A stretch of 21,364 nt of DNA from Oscillospiraceae bacterium (GTDB lineage: Bacteria > Bacillota > Clostridia > Oscillospirales > Oscillospiraceae). The DNA lies in NCBI GenBank assembly GCA_015068335.1, contig SVKT01000011.1, positions 1-21,364 of the forward strand. The letters are read 5' to 3'. A model generated the notes under the pieces. The model made no database searches. It had not been told where the DNA came from and was given only the letters and a program-made list of their open reading frames with translations. The translations under genes were made by a program, and so were the position numbers. Positions 13,332-20,925 of this stretch are shown one piece after another. How positions within the stretch are numbered: the stretch's first letter is position 1; every line of letters begins with the position of its first letter.

Positions 13332-15257
13332 TTGAAACGTCTTAAAACACTCCGGCGCTTTCAACTTTCCCTGCCGCTGACGCTGCTTTCTGCCGTTCTG
13401 CTGGCCGGGTTCATCACCGTTCTGGCTCTTTGGTGTCAGCCCAACGCTCTGCGCGCGGTGGCGAAAAATTTGCTGGCGCAGCCACTGCTCATTGTGTTGA
13501 ACGCCCTGCCGGCCGGTCTGCTGCTGCTGGCTTTCACCCCCCTGCTGCGCAACGTGTTTTACAGCGGCGCGCTGGTCAACCTCCTGGTGTGCGGCTTTTC
13601 CATTGTCAACCGCATCAAGATCGAAGTGCGGGACGAGCCGCTGTTTCCCCGTGATCTGGGTCTGCTGAAAGAAGCCGCCGGCGCTATGGGCGTCTACGCG
13701 ATCCGCTTCCCCTGGGGGACCATCGCACTGGTGGTAGGCGTGTCGCTGGTGTTTGCCGCAGCCGGCGTGTTCGTTGGCTGCAAGCCGCTGCCCACCGCGT
13801 GGCTGAAAGCGCGTTTCCGTGCTCTGGCCGCCCGTGAAACACTGCTGAACCGGCTGCTCCGTCTGGCGGGCTCCGCCGCGAGTCTGGCCGTGCTGACGGT
13901 GCTGATCTTTACCGTATACGCCTCCAACGATCTCTACAACAGCTTCAAAGTCTCCAACGCCTACTACGTGCCCTCTGTGTTCAATGAACTGGGCTTCCCC
14001 TACTGCTTCGGCCACCACTTCACCACCTATCAGGTGGATCGCCCCGCGGGATACAGCCGCGGTCAGGCGGAGGGCTGGGAGTCCGAGCACAAGGTCTACG
14101 GTCAGGGCAAGGACGTCAGCGTGATTATGGTGATGAACGAGGCTTTCTCCGACATCACGGATCACGAGGCCTTTGCCTATACCGATGAAACAGAGCCGCT
14201 GCCCCATCTGCAAGCGCTGCGGCAGGATCCCCACGCCATCGTGGGGCATATGGTGGTCCCCTCCTTCGCAGGCGGCACCGCCAACACGGAATTTGACGTG
14301 CTGACCGGTTTGCAGTCCAACGCGCTGTCTGCCACCACCACCTCCTCTATGCGTGCGGTGAACGGAAATGTGGACAGTCTGTTCCGGCTCTACGGCGCGT
14401 CCGGCTACCAGACCTCCTACTTCCACCCCGGCGACGACTGGTTCTACAACCGGGAAAACGTGATGCGCTGGTTCGGTGCGGAGGAGACCCGCTTCATCGA
14501 CGAGATGCCCGCCGTGACCTACAAGGGCCGCTGGGTGACAGACGAATCCCTTGTGGGATACATTCAGGAGGCCTTTGAAACTGCCGTGGGCAACGGCACG
14601 CCGCTGTTCCACTACACCACCACCATCCAGAACCATATGAGTTACAACCCGGACAAGTACGGTGACGGATACAAATACCCCGCCCTGCCTATGAACAAGA
14701 CCATCTCCGGCTTCGCCGAGACCCTTTTGAAGGTCTATACCGAAGGCGCCCGGGACGCAGACGCGATGCTGGGACAGTTGACGGACTATTTCTCCGGGCG
14801 GGAAGAACCGGTGGTTCTGGTCTTTTTCGGCGATCACCTCCCCTATCTGGGCGACAATCAGCACGGCTACTCCGAGTTGGGTATGACCGATGAGCCCTAC
14901 TGGGCGGAACTGACCTCTTACCAATCCCCCTACGTGATCTGGGCCAACGACGCCGCCGCTGCCGCGCTGGACTGGGAGACTGCCGCCGCCGAACTGGCGC
15001 TGCCGGAGCGGATCTCCGCCAGTTTTCTGGGCGCCGCCGTGGCCGAACTGACCCAGCACGGGGACAACAGCGCGTGGTTCACGTTCCTGAACGACCTGCG
15101 CCGCACCGCGCCGGTCATCCACAAACAGGCCACCGTCCTTGCCGACGGCACGGTCCTGACTGTGCCGGAGGAGCGGGACACCCCATTGCAGCAGAGCATC
15201 CAGAAGTGGCGGCAGTGGAGTTACTACAAACTGCGCCAGCAGACTTTCCCGTCATAA
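13332..15257 (+). CDS. LtaS-like membrane sulfatase (phosphoglycerol transferase type)
   Basis: A 641-aa alkaline-phosphatase-superfamily protein: about five N-terminal membrane segments (roughly 13-35, 50-92, 128-150, 180-197), then an extracellular sulfatase domain from about residue 260. Signature residues are VMNEAF with the metal-binding Glu270, the nucleophile Thr316 in SFAGGTANTEFDVLTG, and FFGDHLPYLGDN near the end with the metal-binding Asp-His. This architecture matches LTA synthase and related phosphoglycerol transferases that build or decorate wall polymers. TTG 13332 is eight bases after GAAAGGAG; the longer open frame back to 12813 overlaps the GTPase gene and the terminator and is rejected. 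It is a single-gene unit between its own promoter and a shared bidirectional terminator with uvrC. Whether it makes lipoteichoic acid or transfers another head group is not visible. Confidence 0.93.
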   Translation: MKRLKTLRRFQLSLPLTLLSAVLLAGFITVLALWCQPNALRAVAKNLLAQPLLIVLNALPAGLLLLAFTPLLRNVFYSGALVNLLVCGFSIVNRIKIEVRDEPLFPRDLGLLKEAAGAMGVYAIRFPWGTIALVVGVSLVFAAAGVFVGCKPLPTAWLKARFRALAARETLLNRLLRLAGSAASLAVLTVLIFTVYASNDLYNSFKVSNAYYVPSVFNELGFPYCFGHHFTTYQVDRPAGYSRGQAEGWESEHKVYGQGKDVSVIMVMNEAFSDITDHEAFAYTDETEPLPHLQALRQDPHAIVGHMVVPSFAGGTANTEFDVLTGLQSNALSATTTSSMRAVNGNVDSLFRLYGASGYQTSYFHPGDDWFYNRENVMRWFGAEETRFIDEMPAVTYKGRWVTDESLVGYIQEAFETAVGNGTPLFHYTTTIQNHMSYNPDKYGDGYKYPALPMNKTISGFAETLLKVYTEGARDADAMLGQLTDYFSGREEPVVLVFFGDHLPYLGDNQHGYSELGMTDEPYWAELTSYQSPYVIWANDAAAAALDWETAAAELALPERISASFLGAAVAELTQHGDNSAWFTFLNDLRRTAPVIHKQATVLADGTVLTVPEERDTPLQQSIQKWRQWSYYKLRQQTFPS

Positions 15258-15263
15258 CACAGC

Positions 15264-15304
15264 AAAAAAAGAGGCTCCTGCCAAAGGCAGGGGCCTCTTT
15301 TGTT
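15264..15304. terminator. Bidirectional terminator between sulfatase and uvrC
   Basis: A 15-bp stem pairs 15268-15282 (AAAGAGGCTCCTGCC) with 15286-15300 (one mismatch), loop AAA. Both sides end in T-type tracts (TTTTGTTTT on plus, TTTTTTT on minus), so it can serve both convergent genes. Confidence 0.92.
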
Positions 15305-17134
15305 TTATCCTTGCTTTTCCGGGTGGAACTTCGCCCAGACCGCTTCCGCAGCAGACCGGGGCAGCACCGCAGACAGCGCCTCCACATCCGCCTCTTTGAT
15401 GGCCTTGACGGTACCAAAGCGCTTGCGTAATTCCGCCTGCCGTTTGGGGCCTACGCCGGGGATGCCGTCCAGCGCGGAGCGCGTGGCGGTCCTGCCGTGG
15501 CTCTCGTGGTGGTAGGTGACGGCAAAGCGGTGGGTCTCCTCCTGGATCTGGCCGATGAGGGCAAAGACGCTCTGGTGGCTCGTGATACCGATCTCCCGTC
15601 CCTCCGGCGTGACCAGACCCCGGGTGCGGTGCCGGTCGTCCTTCACCATACCGAACACGGGGATGGATAGCCCGAAGTCCTGCGTCACCTCCCACGCCGC
15701 CCGGGCGTGGGTCTGGCCGCCGTCGATCAAAAACACATCCGGCAGGGGCAGAAACTTTTCGTCCCCCTCCGCCGCGTGGGTAAGTCTGCGGCGCAGCACC
15801 TCCCGCATAGAGGCGTAGTCGTCCGGGTGTCCGTCCAGTTCCTTGATGCGAAACCTGCGGTAGGCTGATTTCAGCGGCCGCACGCCGCTGTAAACCACCA
15901 TAGAGGCCACGATATCGCTCTTGCCGGTGTTGGAGATATCAAAGGACTCCATACGCGCCGGGGGCTGGGGGATGGACAGCAAACTTCCCAGCAGTTCCAG
16001 CGTGTGGGATGCCCGCTCCTCCGCCGTGGTGGCGCGTTCCGCCTCCTCCGCGGCGTTGCGCTGCGCCATCGCCAGCAGTTCCGCCTTCTCGCCCCGCCGG
16101 GGTACGTGGACCCAGACCTTGCGGCCCGCCCGCTTTGTCAGCACCTCCGACAGACTCTCGCACTCGCCGGTATCCAGCGGCAGCAGGATCTCCCGGGGCA
16201 GAATCGCCCGGGGCAGGTAATACTGCGCCGTCAGGGCGGAGAGCATTTCCGTTTCGCTCTCCTCCATAGGCGCGGCAAACAGTTCCGTTTCCCGACCCGT
16301 CAGGTCGCCGTTCTCCATATGCAGCACGGCATAGCAACTCTTTCCTGCGCCCCGGTACAGACCCCAGATGTCGGTGTCGGCGCAAAGGCCCGCGATCACC
16401 GTCTGCTTCTTGGAAAGGGCGCCGATGGCGTTGATGCGGTCACGGATGGCAGCAGCCTGCTCGAAGCGCAGCGCCTCCGCCTCCGCCTCCATTTCGTCGG
16501 TCAGTTCCCGCAGCAGTTGGCGGGAATGGCCTTCCAGCAGGCGGACGGCCTGTGCGATGCGGCGGTCGTATTCTGCCTCCGCCATTCCGGGGCGGCAGAA
16601 CCCGTCGCACCGGCCCATATGGAAATTCAGGCAGGGGCGCTCCGCGCCGATGTCCCGCGGAAATTTCCGGTTGCAGGTGGGCAGACGCAGGGCGGAACAC
16701 ACCGCATCCAGCGCCTGTCGGGTCTCGAACCGGCCGCCGAAGGGGCCAAAATACCGCGCGCCGTCATCGGCGGGCTTATTGACCAGCGAAAACCGGGGAT
16801 AAGGTCCACGGCTCAGCCGCACGAAGGGATAGCCCTTGTCGTCTTTGAGCAGAATGTTGTATTTGGGGCTGTGGCGTTTGATGAGGGAGTTTTCCAGCAC
16901 CAGCGCCTCAAACTCCGAGGAGACGAAGATGGTGTCGAAGCGGTCGATCTGCGCCACCATCTGGCGGGTCTTGACCGAATGGGCGCCGCCGGTCTGGAAA
17001 TACTGGCTGACCCGGTTTTTCAGTTTCTTGGCCTTGCCCACATAGATGACCGTTCCGGTCTTATCCATCATCAGGTAGACGCCCGGCGTCAGCGGCAGGT
17101 CGTTTGCTTTCTCTTTCAGTTCTTCACGCTTCAC
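15305..17134 (-). CDS. uvrC: UvrABC system protein C
   Basis: Endonuclease of nucleotide-excision repair, which incises both sides of a lesion with UvrA and UvrB. A complete 609 aa. The GIY-YIG nuclease domain is at the start (LTPGVYLMMDKTGTVIYVGKAKKLKNRV, 15-42), followed by the Cys cluster region (CLNFHMGRCDGFC), a UVR domain (ALRFEQAAAIRDRINAI), an RNase H-like C-terminal nuclease region with SFDISNTGKSDIVASMVVY and the LPDVFLIDGGQTH strand, and final helix-hairpin-helix motifs (LDGIPGVGPKRQAELRKRFG). The start is GTG 17134; an ATG nearby is out of frame and hits a stop. It follows the DUF4234 and DUF2752 genes with an 18-base gap and has no visible promoter of its own, so it is the last gene of that operon. 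Confidence 0.98.
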   Translation of the reverse strand: MKREELKEKANDLPLTPGVYLMMDKTGTVIYVGKAKKLKNRVSQYFQTGGAHSVKTRQMVAQIDRFDTIFVSSEFEALVLENSLIKRHSPKYNILLKDDKGYPFVRLSRGPYPRFSLVNKPADDGARYFGPFGGRFETRQALDAVCSALRLPTCNRKFPRDIGAERPCLNFHMGRCDGFCRPGMAEAEYDRRIAQAVRLLEGHSRQLLRELTDEMEAEAEALRFEQAAAIRDRINAIGALSKKQTVIAGLCADTDIWGLYRGAGKSCYAVLHMENGDLTGRETELFAAPMEESETEMLSALTAQYYLPRAILPREILLPLDTGECESLSEVLTKRAGRKVWVHVPRRGEKAELLAMAQRNAAEEAERATTAEERASHTLELLGSLLSIPQPPARMESFDISNTGKSDIVASMVVYSGVRPLKSAYRRFRIKELDGHPDDYASMREVLRRRLTHAAEGDEKFLPLPDVFLIDGGQTHARAAWEVTQDFGLSIPVFGMVKDDRHRTRGLVTPEGREIGITSHQSVFALIGQIQEETHRFAVTYHHESHGRTATRSALDGIPGVGPKRQAELRKRFGTVKAIKEADVEALSAVLPRSAAEAVWAKFHPEKQG

Positions 17135-17152
17135 AGCATCGCGCCCCCTTTC

Positions 17153-17515
17153 TTACATTCCGGCAACGTTCCGGAATACGCCCCAGCCCAGCAGGAACAT
17201 CAGCACTCCCACGCTGACGGCATTTTGCCTCCGCCGATCCCCGCCCCGCCAATGCGCGATCAGAAGCCACAGGATCACGGGCGCCGAAAGCGTCAGCCCC
17301 CAGTTATACGCCGGTGCTTCCGCAAAGCGGCCGTGCAGGATGGCCAGGCAGAAATTGGTGATGCCGCAGCCGGGACAGCGCAGTCCTGTGATTCTGTAAA
17401 ATGGACAGGGAATGCAGATCCCCAGCGGGATCAGGACATAGCCGTAAAAAAGGCCGGCGCAGAGAACCACTGCACCGGCCTTCCACAGGCGTTTTTTTCG
17501 TTCAGGCAGCGGCAT
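17153..17515 (-). CDS. DUF2752 membrane protein
   Basis: A small membrane protein of 120 aa with three hydrophobic segments. The family's Cys signature is clear: PCPFYRITGLRCPGCGITNF at residues 36-55, with three conserved cysteines followed by a hydrophobic helix. The role is unknown in general; the Cys cluster suggests metal or redox binding at the membrane, which is inference. ATG 17515 overlaps the end of the DUF4234 gene by 14 bases, and the stop lies 18 bases before uvrC, so it is the middle gene of a three-gene operon. DUF2752 and DUF4234/TM2-type proteins often occur together. Confidence 0.9.
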   Translation of the reverse strand: MPLPERKKRLWKAGAVVLCAGLFYGYVLIPLGICIPCPFYRITGLRCPGCGITNFCLAILHGRFAEAPAYNWGLTLSAPVILWLLIAHWRGGDRRRQNAVSVGVLMFLLGWGVFRNVAGM

Positions 17516-17849
17516 ACTCGTTCAGTTCCAACTGCATAATGGCATAGGAGATCACGCCAAACCCGAAAATGCTCAGCAGCAGGAACAAAATGCCCAGGTG
17601 TCCCTCGGCGCGTCCCCTCCCGGCGCGCAGGGCATCCAACCGGTCGCCGGAGGTGTAGAGCCAGTACCAGCCGTAGATGCCGCAGGTCAGAATGGTGAAC
17701 AGCAGCACAAGACCGCCGGAGGTGGCGTTGGGCCGGGCGTCCACGGTGTTGACATCCTCCGCCAGAGAAAAGACCCAGAACAGGGTGTAGATCCCGCAGG
17801 TCAGGATGGTGAACACGATACAAAGCGCAATATTCTTCTTCTCGATCAT
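17502..17849 (-). CDS. DUF4234 membrane protein
   Basis: A 115-aa membrane protein with three hydrophobic segments and an internal duplication of the TILTCGIYxxxW motif (FTILTCGIYTLFWVF and FTILTCGIYGWYWLY), which is the DUF4234 hallmark. ATG 17849 is chosen because AAAGGA ends eight bases upstream; the ATG at 17855 sits two bases from it. It is the first gene of the operon with DUF2752 and uvrC, driven by the promoter at 17900-17928. The function is unknown. The terminal sequence (LELNEYAAA) overlaps the next gene's start. Confidence 0.9.
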   Translation of the reverse strand: MIEKKNIALCIVFTILTCGIYTLFWVFSLAEDVNTVDARPNATSGGLVLLFTILTCGIYGWYWLYTSGDRLDALRAGRGRAEGHLGILFLLLSIFGFGVISYAIMQLELNEYAAA

Positions 17850-17899
17850 TCTCATCTTCCTTTCGCGGCCGGCGGCCGCTTCTGTATCGTTCTTTATTC

Positions 17900-17928
17900 A
17901 TCATAGCACAGTTCCATCCGCCGCGCAA
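17900..17928 (-). promoter_or_regulatory. Promoter of the DUF4234-DUF2752-uvrC operon
   Basis: -35 TTGCGC (17923-17928) and -10 TATGAT (17900-17905), 17-base spacer. No LexA-type operator is visible beside it. Confidence 0.65.
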
Positions 17929-17952
17929 CTTCCTGCCGACCGCAGAGAATGG

Positions 17953-17981
17953 AAAAGCGGCCTCGCAAAACGCGAAGCCGC
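17953..17981 (-). terminator. Terminator of the HPr gene
   Basis: A 10-bp stem pairs 17957-17966 with 17972-17981 over loop AAAAC; one pair is G-U in the minus-strand RNA and would be a mismatch on the plus strand, so it works for HPr. It is followed by TTTT (17953-17956 reversed). It lies 16 bases past the HPr stop. Confidence 0.88.
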
Positions 17982-17997
17982 CGCATTGGTGTATGGA

Positions 17998-18261
17998 TTA
18001 TTCGCCGAAATTGTCGTTGATCAGTTCGGCCAGCGCAGCCACAGCCTCTTTCTCGTCGGCGCCGTCAGCGATCAGGGTGATCTGGGTGCCCTTGACGATG
18101 CCCAGGGACAGAACGCCCAGCAGGCTCTTGGCATTGACGCGGCGGTCTTCCTTTTCGACCCAGATGCCGCTCTTGTACTCGTTTGCCTTCTGGATGAAGA
18201 AAGTGGCAGGTCTGGCGTGCAGGCCCACTTCGTTGTTGACAGTGATTTCCTGAGTATACAT
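17998..18261 (-). CDS. ptsH: HPr phosphocarrier protein
   Basis: HPr-family protein of 87 aa, which passes phosphate from enzyme I to PTS sugar permeases and is the regulatory switch of Firmicutes carbon catabolite control. Both key sites are present: phospho-accepting His15 in GLHARPATFF and the HPr-kinase target Ser46 in NAKSLLGVLSLGI. The length is normal. ATG 18261 follows GGAG nine bases upstream. It is a stand-alone gene with a near-consensus promoter and its own terminator; no enzyme I gene is adjacent. Ser-phosphorylated HPr could link sugar status to the maltodextrin cluster through CcpA, but that is inference from other Firmicutes. Confidence 0.96.
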   Translation of the reverse strand: MYTQEITVNNEVGLHARPATFFIQKANEYKSGIWVEKEDRRVNAKSLLGVLSLGIVKGTQITLIADGADEKEAVAALAELINDNFGE

Positions 18262-18330
18262 GATACGGCTCTCCTTTTTTATATGAATTCGGGGCGATCA
18301 ATTCGCTGCAAAATATTTCCTGATGCTACC

Positions 18331-18359
18331 ATCATACCCGCTTTTTCCAATCTAGTCAA
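18331..18359 (-). promoter_or_regulatory. HPr gene promoter
   Basis: -35 TTGACT (18354-18359) and -10 TATGAT (18331-18336), 17-base spacer, with a leader of about 60 bases to the ATG at 18261. This is one of the strongest promoters in the window by sequence. Confidence 0.85.
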
Positions 18360-18456
18360 CGCCATTTTCTCAATCAGGTAATTTTTTTATCGTTCCCCAA
18401 ATTCCTTTTCGCAAGTGTCCCTTATTCTCTCCCTTTTACACAAAAATTATCCGCGC

Positions 18457-18488
18457 AAAAGCGCCCTGCCACCTGATGGCGGCAGGGC
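18457..18488 (-). terminator. Terminator of the perR-rubrerythrin operon
   Basis: An 8-bp stem GCCCTGCC (18463-18470) / GGCAGGGC (18481-18488), extended inside by a G-U and two more pairs in the minus-strand RNA, then TTTT two bases later. It is 14 bases past the rubrerythrin stop. Confidence 0.8.
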
Positions 18489-18502
18489 TCTCTCCGAAAC
18501 GA

Positions 18503-19036
18503 TCAATAATTCTGTGCCTTCACCTGGAAATAGGCCTGGGGGTGCTTGCACACGGGGCAGACCTGAGGCGCCTCCTCAGCCACTTCCACGTGGCCGCAGT
18601 TGCGGCAGAACCACATAACCTTCTCGCCCTTGCGGAAGACTTCACCCTTTTTCAGGTTGTCCAGCAGTTTCAGGTAGCGCTCCTCGTGGGTCTTTTCGAT
18701 CTTGGCAACGCCTTCAAACTGCGCGGCCAGCGCCAGGAAACCTTCCTCCTCGGCGGTACGGGCCATCTCGGCGTACATCTTGGTCCACTCTTCATTCTCA
18801 CCCGCGGCGGCGGCCACCAGATTCTCCATCGTGCTGCCGATGCCGTTCAGGGCCTTGAACCACAGTTTGGCGTGCTCCTTCTCGTTCAGCGCGGTCTCCT
18901 GGAAGATGGCAGCGATCTGCTCGTAGCCTTCCTTCTTGGCCTTGCTGGCATAATAGTCATACTTGTTGCGTGCCTGAGATTCGCCGGCAAATGCATACCA
19001 CAGATTGGCCTCAGTCTTCGTACCCTTCAATTCCAT
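18503..19036 (-). CDS. rbr: Rubrerythrin
   Basis: Non-haem di-iron peroxidase that reduces hydrogen peroxide in anaerobes using electrons from NADH via rubredoxin-type carriers. 177 aa. The ferritin-like four-helix domain carries the two ExxH motifs (ExxH at 52-55 in NEKEH, and at 114-117 in IEKTHEE) plus further Glu ligands (Glu19 in AFAGESQARNKY). The C-terminal rubredoxin domain carries both Cys pairs, CRNC (144-147) and CPVC (160-163). ATG 19036 is preceded by AAAGGGGA; the open frame upstream to 19060 is not used. The stop of the PerR-like gene is 24 bases upstream, so the two are cotranscribed: a sensor with the defence enzyme it probably controls. Confidence 0.96.
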   Translation of the reverse strand: MELKGTKTEANLWYAFAGESQARNKYDYYASKAKKEGYEQIAAIFQETALNEKEHAKLWFKALNGIGSTMENLVAAAAGENEEWTKMYAEMARTAEEEGFLALAAQFEGVAKIEKTHEERYLKLLDNLKKGEVFRKGEKVMWFCRNCGHVEVAEEAPQVCPVCKHPQAYFQVKAQNY

Positions 19037-19060
19037 CGTTGTTTCCCCTTTCAAATTCAA

Positions 19061-19444
19061 TCAATTCATAGATCCCGCACACGCGGGGCAAATTCCTGTA
19101 AACAACAGGCTGTGTTCCTTCACAGCCCAGCCTTCCGCAACGAGAAGGCGATCCAGCCCTTCGTCATAGGGCAGCAATCCGTCAGCCACCCGCCCGCAGC
19201 GCTTGCAGCGCAGATGCGTGTGGGGCTCGACCGCCGCGTCAAAACGGGACACCGGCCCATCCAGTTCCACCAGCCGGCCTTCCTCGGCCATCTGGTGCAG
19301 ATTGCGATACACCGTGCCCAGACTCAACTGCGGCATTTCCGGACGAAGGGCGTCATAAACCATCTGCGCCGTAGGATGCTCTTTCGAAGCATACACGACT
19401 TCATAGATCCGTTCCCGCTGCCGGGAAAATCGTTTCTCTGCCAT
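19061..19444 (-). CDS. perR: Fur-family repressor, PerR type
   Basis: Metal-dependent peroxide-sensing repressor, 127 aa. The N-terminal winged helix ends in LSLGTVYRNLHQMAEEG (41-57), the family DNA-recognition helix. The C-terminal part has the structural zinc Cys pairs C80xxC83 and C119xxC122. Potential sensing ligands lie in RFDAAVEPHTHLRC (Asp69, His75, His77). PerR is the likely type because it is cotranscribed with rubrerythrin and has a short N-terminus; Fur or Zur cannot be excluded from sequence. ATG 19444 has GGAGGGG upstream. A Fur/PerR-type box lies over its own promoter, implying autoregulation. Confidence 0.9.
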   Translation of the reverse strand: MAEKRFSRQRERIYEVVYASKEHPTAQMVYDALRPEMPQLSLGTVYRNLHQMAEEGRLVELDGPVSRFDAAVEPHTHLRCKRCGRVADGLLPYDEGLDRLLVAEGWAVKEHSLLFTGICPACAGSMN

Positions 19445-19459
19445 CGCCCCTCCTTATTG

Positions 19460-19476
19460 ATAATGATTACTATTAT
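19460..19476. promoter_or_regulatory. Fur/PerR-type operator
   Basis: ATAATGATTACTATTAT (19460-19476) is an imperfect 8-1-8 palindrome. Twelve of the seventeen positions are symmetric and the spacing matches PerR boxes (TTATAATNATTATAA type). It overlaps the region just downstream of the -10 of the perR-rubrerythrin promoter. It also faces the lipoprotein gene at 19615, so it could regulate both. Confidence 0.7.
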
Positions 19477-19505
19477 TGTATATCATCTTCCCGCAGAAAA
19501 TGCAA
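19477..19505 (-). promoter_or_regulatory. Promoter of the perR-rubrerythrin operon
   Basis: -35 TTGCAT (19500-19505) and -10 TATACA (19477-19482), 17-base spacer; an alternative -10 TACAAT (19475-19480) overlaps it. The stretch 19481-19550 is unusually A/T-rich. I cannot place a firm promoter for the divergent gene at 19615. Confidence 0.55.
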
Positions 19506-19614
19506 GTACTTTTTTGAAAAAATTTTATTTTTTTCTTTCACTAGATCGGCTTTTTCGGGAGAACCTATCGTTGGGTATCGCAAACTTCTATCCCACGCAA
19601 AAGGAGGAAGACCT

Positions 19615-20043
19615 ATGAAACGAACCTTGATGCTGTTTATGGCAACGGCTCTGCTGGTCTTTTCGCTGGCGTCCTGCGGCTGTTCCGCCCAGCAGGCCGG
19701 AACGCAGTCCGGAACCGACACGCAGAACGGCAGCGCTGTGACGGGCAACGACACCGGCAGCAATAGCAGCAGCGGCTCCGCCAACGGGCAGACCAACACC
19801 GGAAACGGGACGGCGCAGACCCCCAACGACCCTATGCTTGACAGCGACGGCAATGTGATCGACGAAACCATCGACGACATCACCGGCGCCGTGGACAACG
19901 CAGGGGACGCCCTCACCGGCAACGACGCCCACAACACCACCGGCGGCGTCAGTTATGAGCAGATGCTGCGGAACGGCAGAGTGCGCGACCGCGACGGCGA
20001 CCTGACGGACGGAGAAAACGCCTCTGTCCGCACCGGCCGCTGA
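19615..20043 (+). CDS. Small low-complexity lipoprotein
   Basis: A 142-aa secreted lipoprotein. The signal peptide is MKRTLMLFMATALLVFSLASC with lipobox LASC; the lipidated Cys is at 21. The mature part has a Ser/Thr/Asn/Gly/Gln-rich linker (about 25-70), a middle DSDGNVIDETIDDITGAVDNAGDALTGNDAHN segment, and a charged C-terminus (YEQMLRNGRVRDRDGDLTDG). The tail resembles small Clostridia lipoproteins of unknown function. AAAGGAGG precedes the ATG and a terminator follows the stop, so it is a complete single gene. It is divergent from the PerR operon; no enzyme motif is present. Confidence 0.88.
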   Translation: MKRTLMLFMATALLVFSLASCGCSAQQAGTQSGTDTQNGSAVTGNDTGSNSSSGSANGQTNTGNGTAQTPNDPMLDSDGNVIDETIDDITGAVDNAGDALTGNDAHNTTGGVSYEQMLRNGRVRDRDGDLTDGENASVRTGR

Positions 20044-20053
20044 CCGGCCTGAC

Positions 20054-20089
20054 GCGGGACTTCGGCAATCGCTGAGGTCCCGCACGTTT
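20054..20089 (+). terminator. Terminator of the lipoprotein gene
   Basis: A 10-bp stem pairs 20054-20063 (GCGGGACTTC) with 20074-20083, one G-U, 10-base loop, then ACGTTTTATC. It starts 10 bases after the stop. Confidence 0.85.
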
Positions 20090-20093
20090 TATC

Positions 20094-20121
20094 TTCCCTT
20101 TTTCAAAAAATCCTGTATAAT
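20094..20121 (+). promoter_or_regulatory. Promoter of trmO
   Basis: A consensus -10, TATAAT, lies at 20116-20121, with a poor -35 (TTCCCT, 20094-20099, 16-base spacer). This box contains the ATG at 20120 that would otherwise look like a start codon, so translation must begin downstream. Confidence 0.55.
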
Positions 20122-20158
20122 GTCGGTAGCAGCACCAACGGAAAGTGAGGTGGCCCCC

Positions 20159-20851
20159 GTGTATCAGGACTTTACGATGCATACCATTGCCCGGATCCAT
20201 ACGGATTTTACCACAAAGTTCGGCGTCCCCCGCCAGAGCGGTCTGGTGGGCGCATTGGAGGCCACCGTTGTGTTTGAGCCGGAATACCGCAACGCCGACG
20301 CCCTGCGTGGACTGGAAGGCTTCTCCCACCTGTGGCTGGTGTGGGTCTTCAATCAGGCCATCCGCAGCGACTGGTCGCCCACCGTCCGTCCGCCCCGACT
20401 GGGCGGAAACCAGCGTATGGGCGTGTTTGCCACCCGTTCCCCCTTCCGTCCCAACCCCATTGCCCTCTCCTGTGTGGAACTGGCCGGAATCGAACAGACG
20501 GAGCAGGGCGCAGTCCTGCGCGTCCGGGGCGCCGACCTGATGGACGGCACTCCTATTCTTGACATCAAGCCCTACATTCCATACGCAGACTGCAAAATCG
20601 ACGCGCAGGGCGGTTTTGCCGCCGCACCGGCGGGCGAAACGCTGGAAGTCGTCATTCCCGAGGATATGCTGGAACGTATTCCCCCAGACCGGCGCGAGGC
20701 GCTGCGGGGCGTTTTGGCCCAGGATCCCCGCCCCCACTACCAGAACGACCCGGAGCGGGTCTACGGCTTCGGCTTCGCGGGGCTGGAAGTGAAATTCTCG
20801 GTGGATGGAACTGTGCTGACCGTCCTTTCTGTGGAAAAAGGCCACGGCTGA
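20159..20851 (+). CDS. trmO: tRNA t6A37 N6-methyltransferase TrmO
   Basis: Methylates the threonylcarbamoyl-adenosine at position 37 of certain tRNAs (m6t6A) using S-adenosylmethionine. 230 aa, close to the usual length. Visible family motifs: IARIHTDFTTKFGVPRQSGL at the N-terminus, LEGFSHLWLVWVFN, GVFATRSPFRPNPIALS and ILDIKPYIPYAD, the conserved core of the beta-barrel VirR/TsaA domain. The start is GTG 20159, about seven bases after a GTGAGGTGG site. An in-frame ATG at 20120 lies inside the -10 box and is rejected. It is a single gene, convergent with etfA. Confidence 0.95.
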   Translation: MYQDFTMHTIARIHTDFTTKFGVPRQSGLVGALEATVVFEPEYRNADALRGLEGFSHLWLVWVFNQAIRSDWSPTVRPPRLGGNQRMGVFATRSPFRPNPIALSCVELAGIEQTEQGAVLRVRGADLMDGTPILDIKPYIPYADCKIDAQGGFAAAPAGETLEVVIPEDMLERIPPDRREALRGVLAQDPRPHYQNDPERVYGFGFAGLEVKFSVDGTVLTVLSVEKGHG

Positions 20852-20875
20852 TGTCCGTTTATCCCAATATTCAAG

Positions 20876-20910
20876 CAAAAAAGAGCCACCCGGATGGGTG
20901 GCTCTTTTCG
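20876..20910. terminator. Bidirectional terminator between trmO and etfA
   Basis: A perfect 13-bp stem AAAAGAGCCACCC (20879-20891) with GGGTGGCTCTTTT (20896-20908), loop GGAT. A/T tracts flank both sides, so it can end both convergent transcripts. Confidence 0.93.
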
Positions 20911-20925
20911 TATGCTTTGCTCGAA

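Noticed and set aside
13116..15122. 668-codon minus-strand frame opposite the sulfatase
   Set aside because: Antisense shadow with no family features and no promoter or ribosome site.
16004..17539. 511-codon plus-strand frame opposite uvrC
   Set aside because: Antisense to a clearly complete uvrC; composition is typical of shadow frames.
20120..20158. ATG start for trmO at 20120
   Set aside because: It lies within the TATAAT -10 box and would not be in the transcript; GTG 20159 has a ribosome site.
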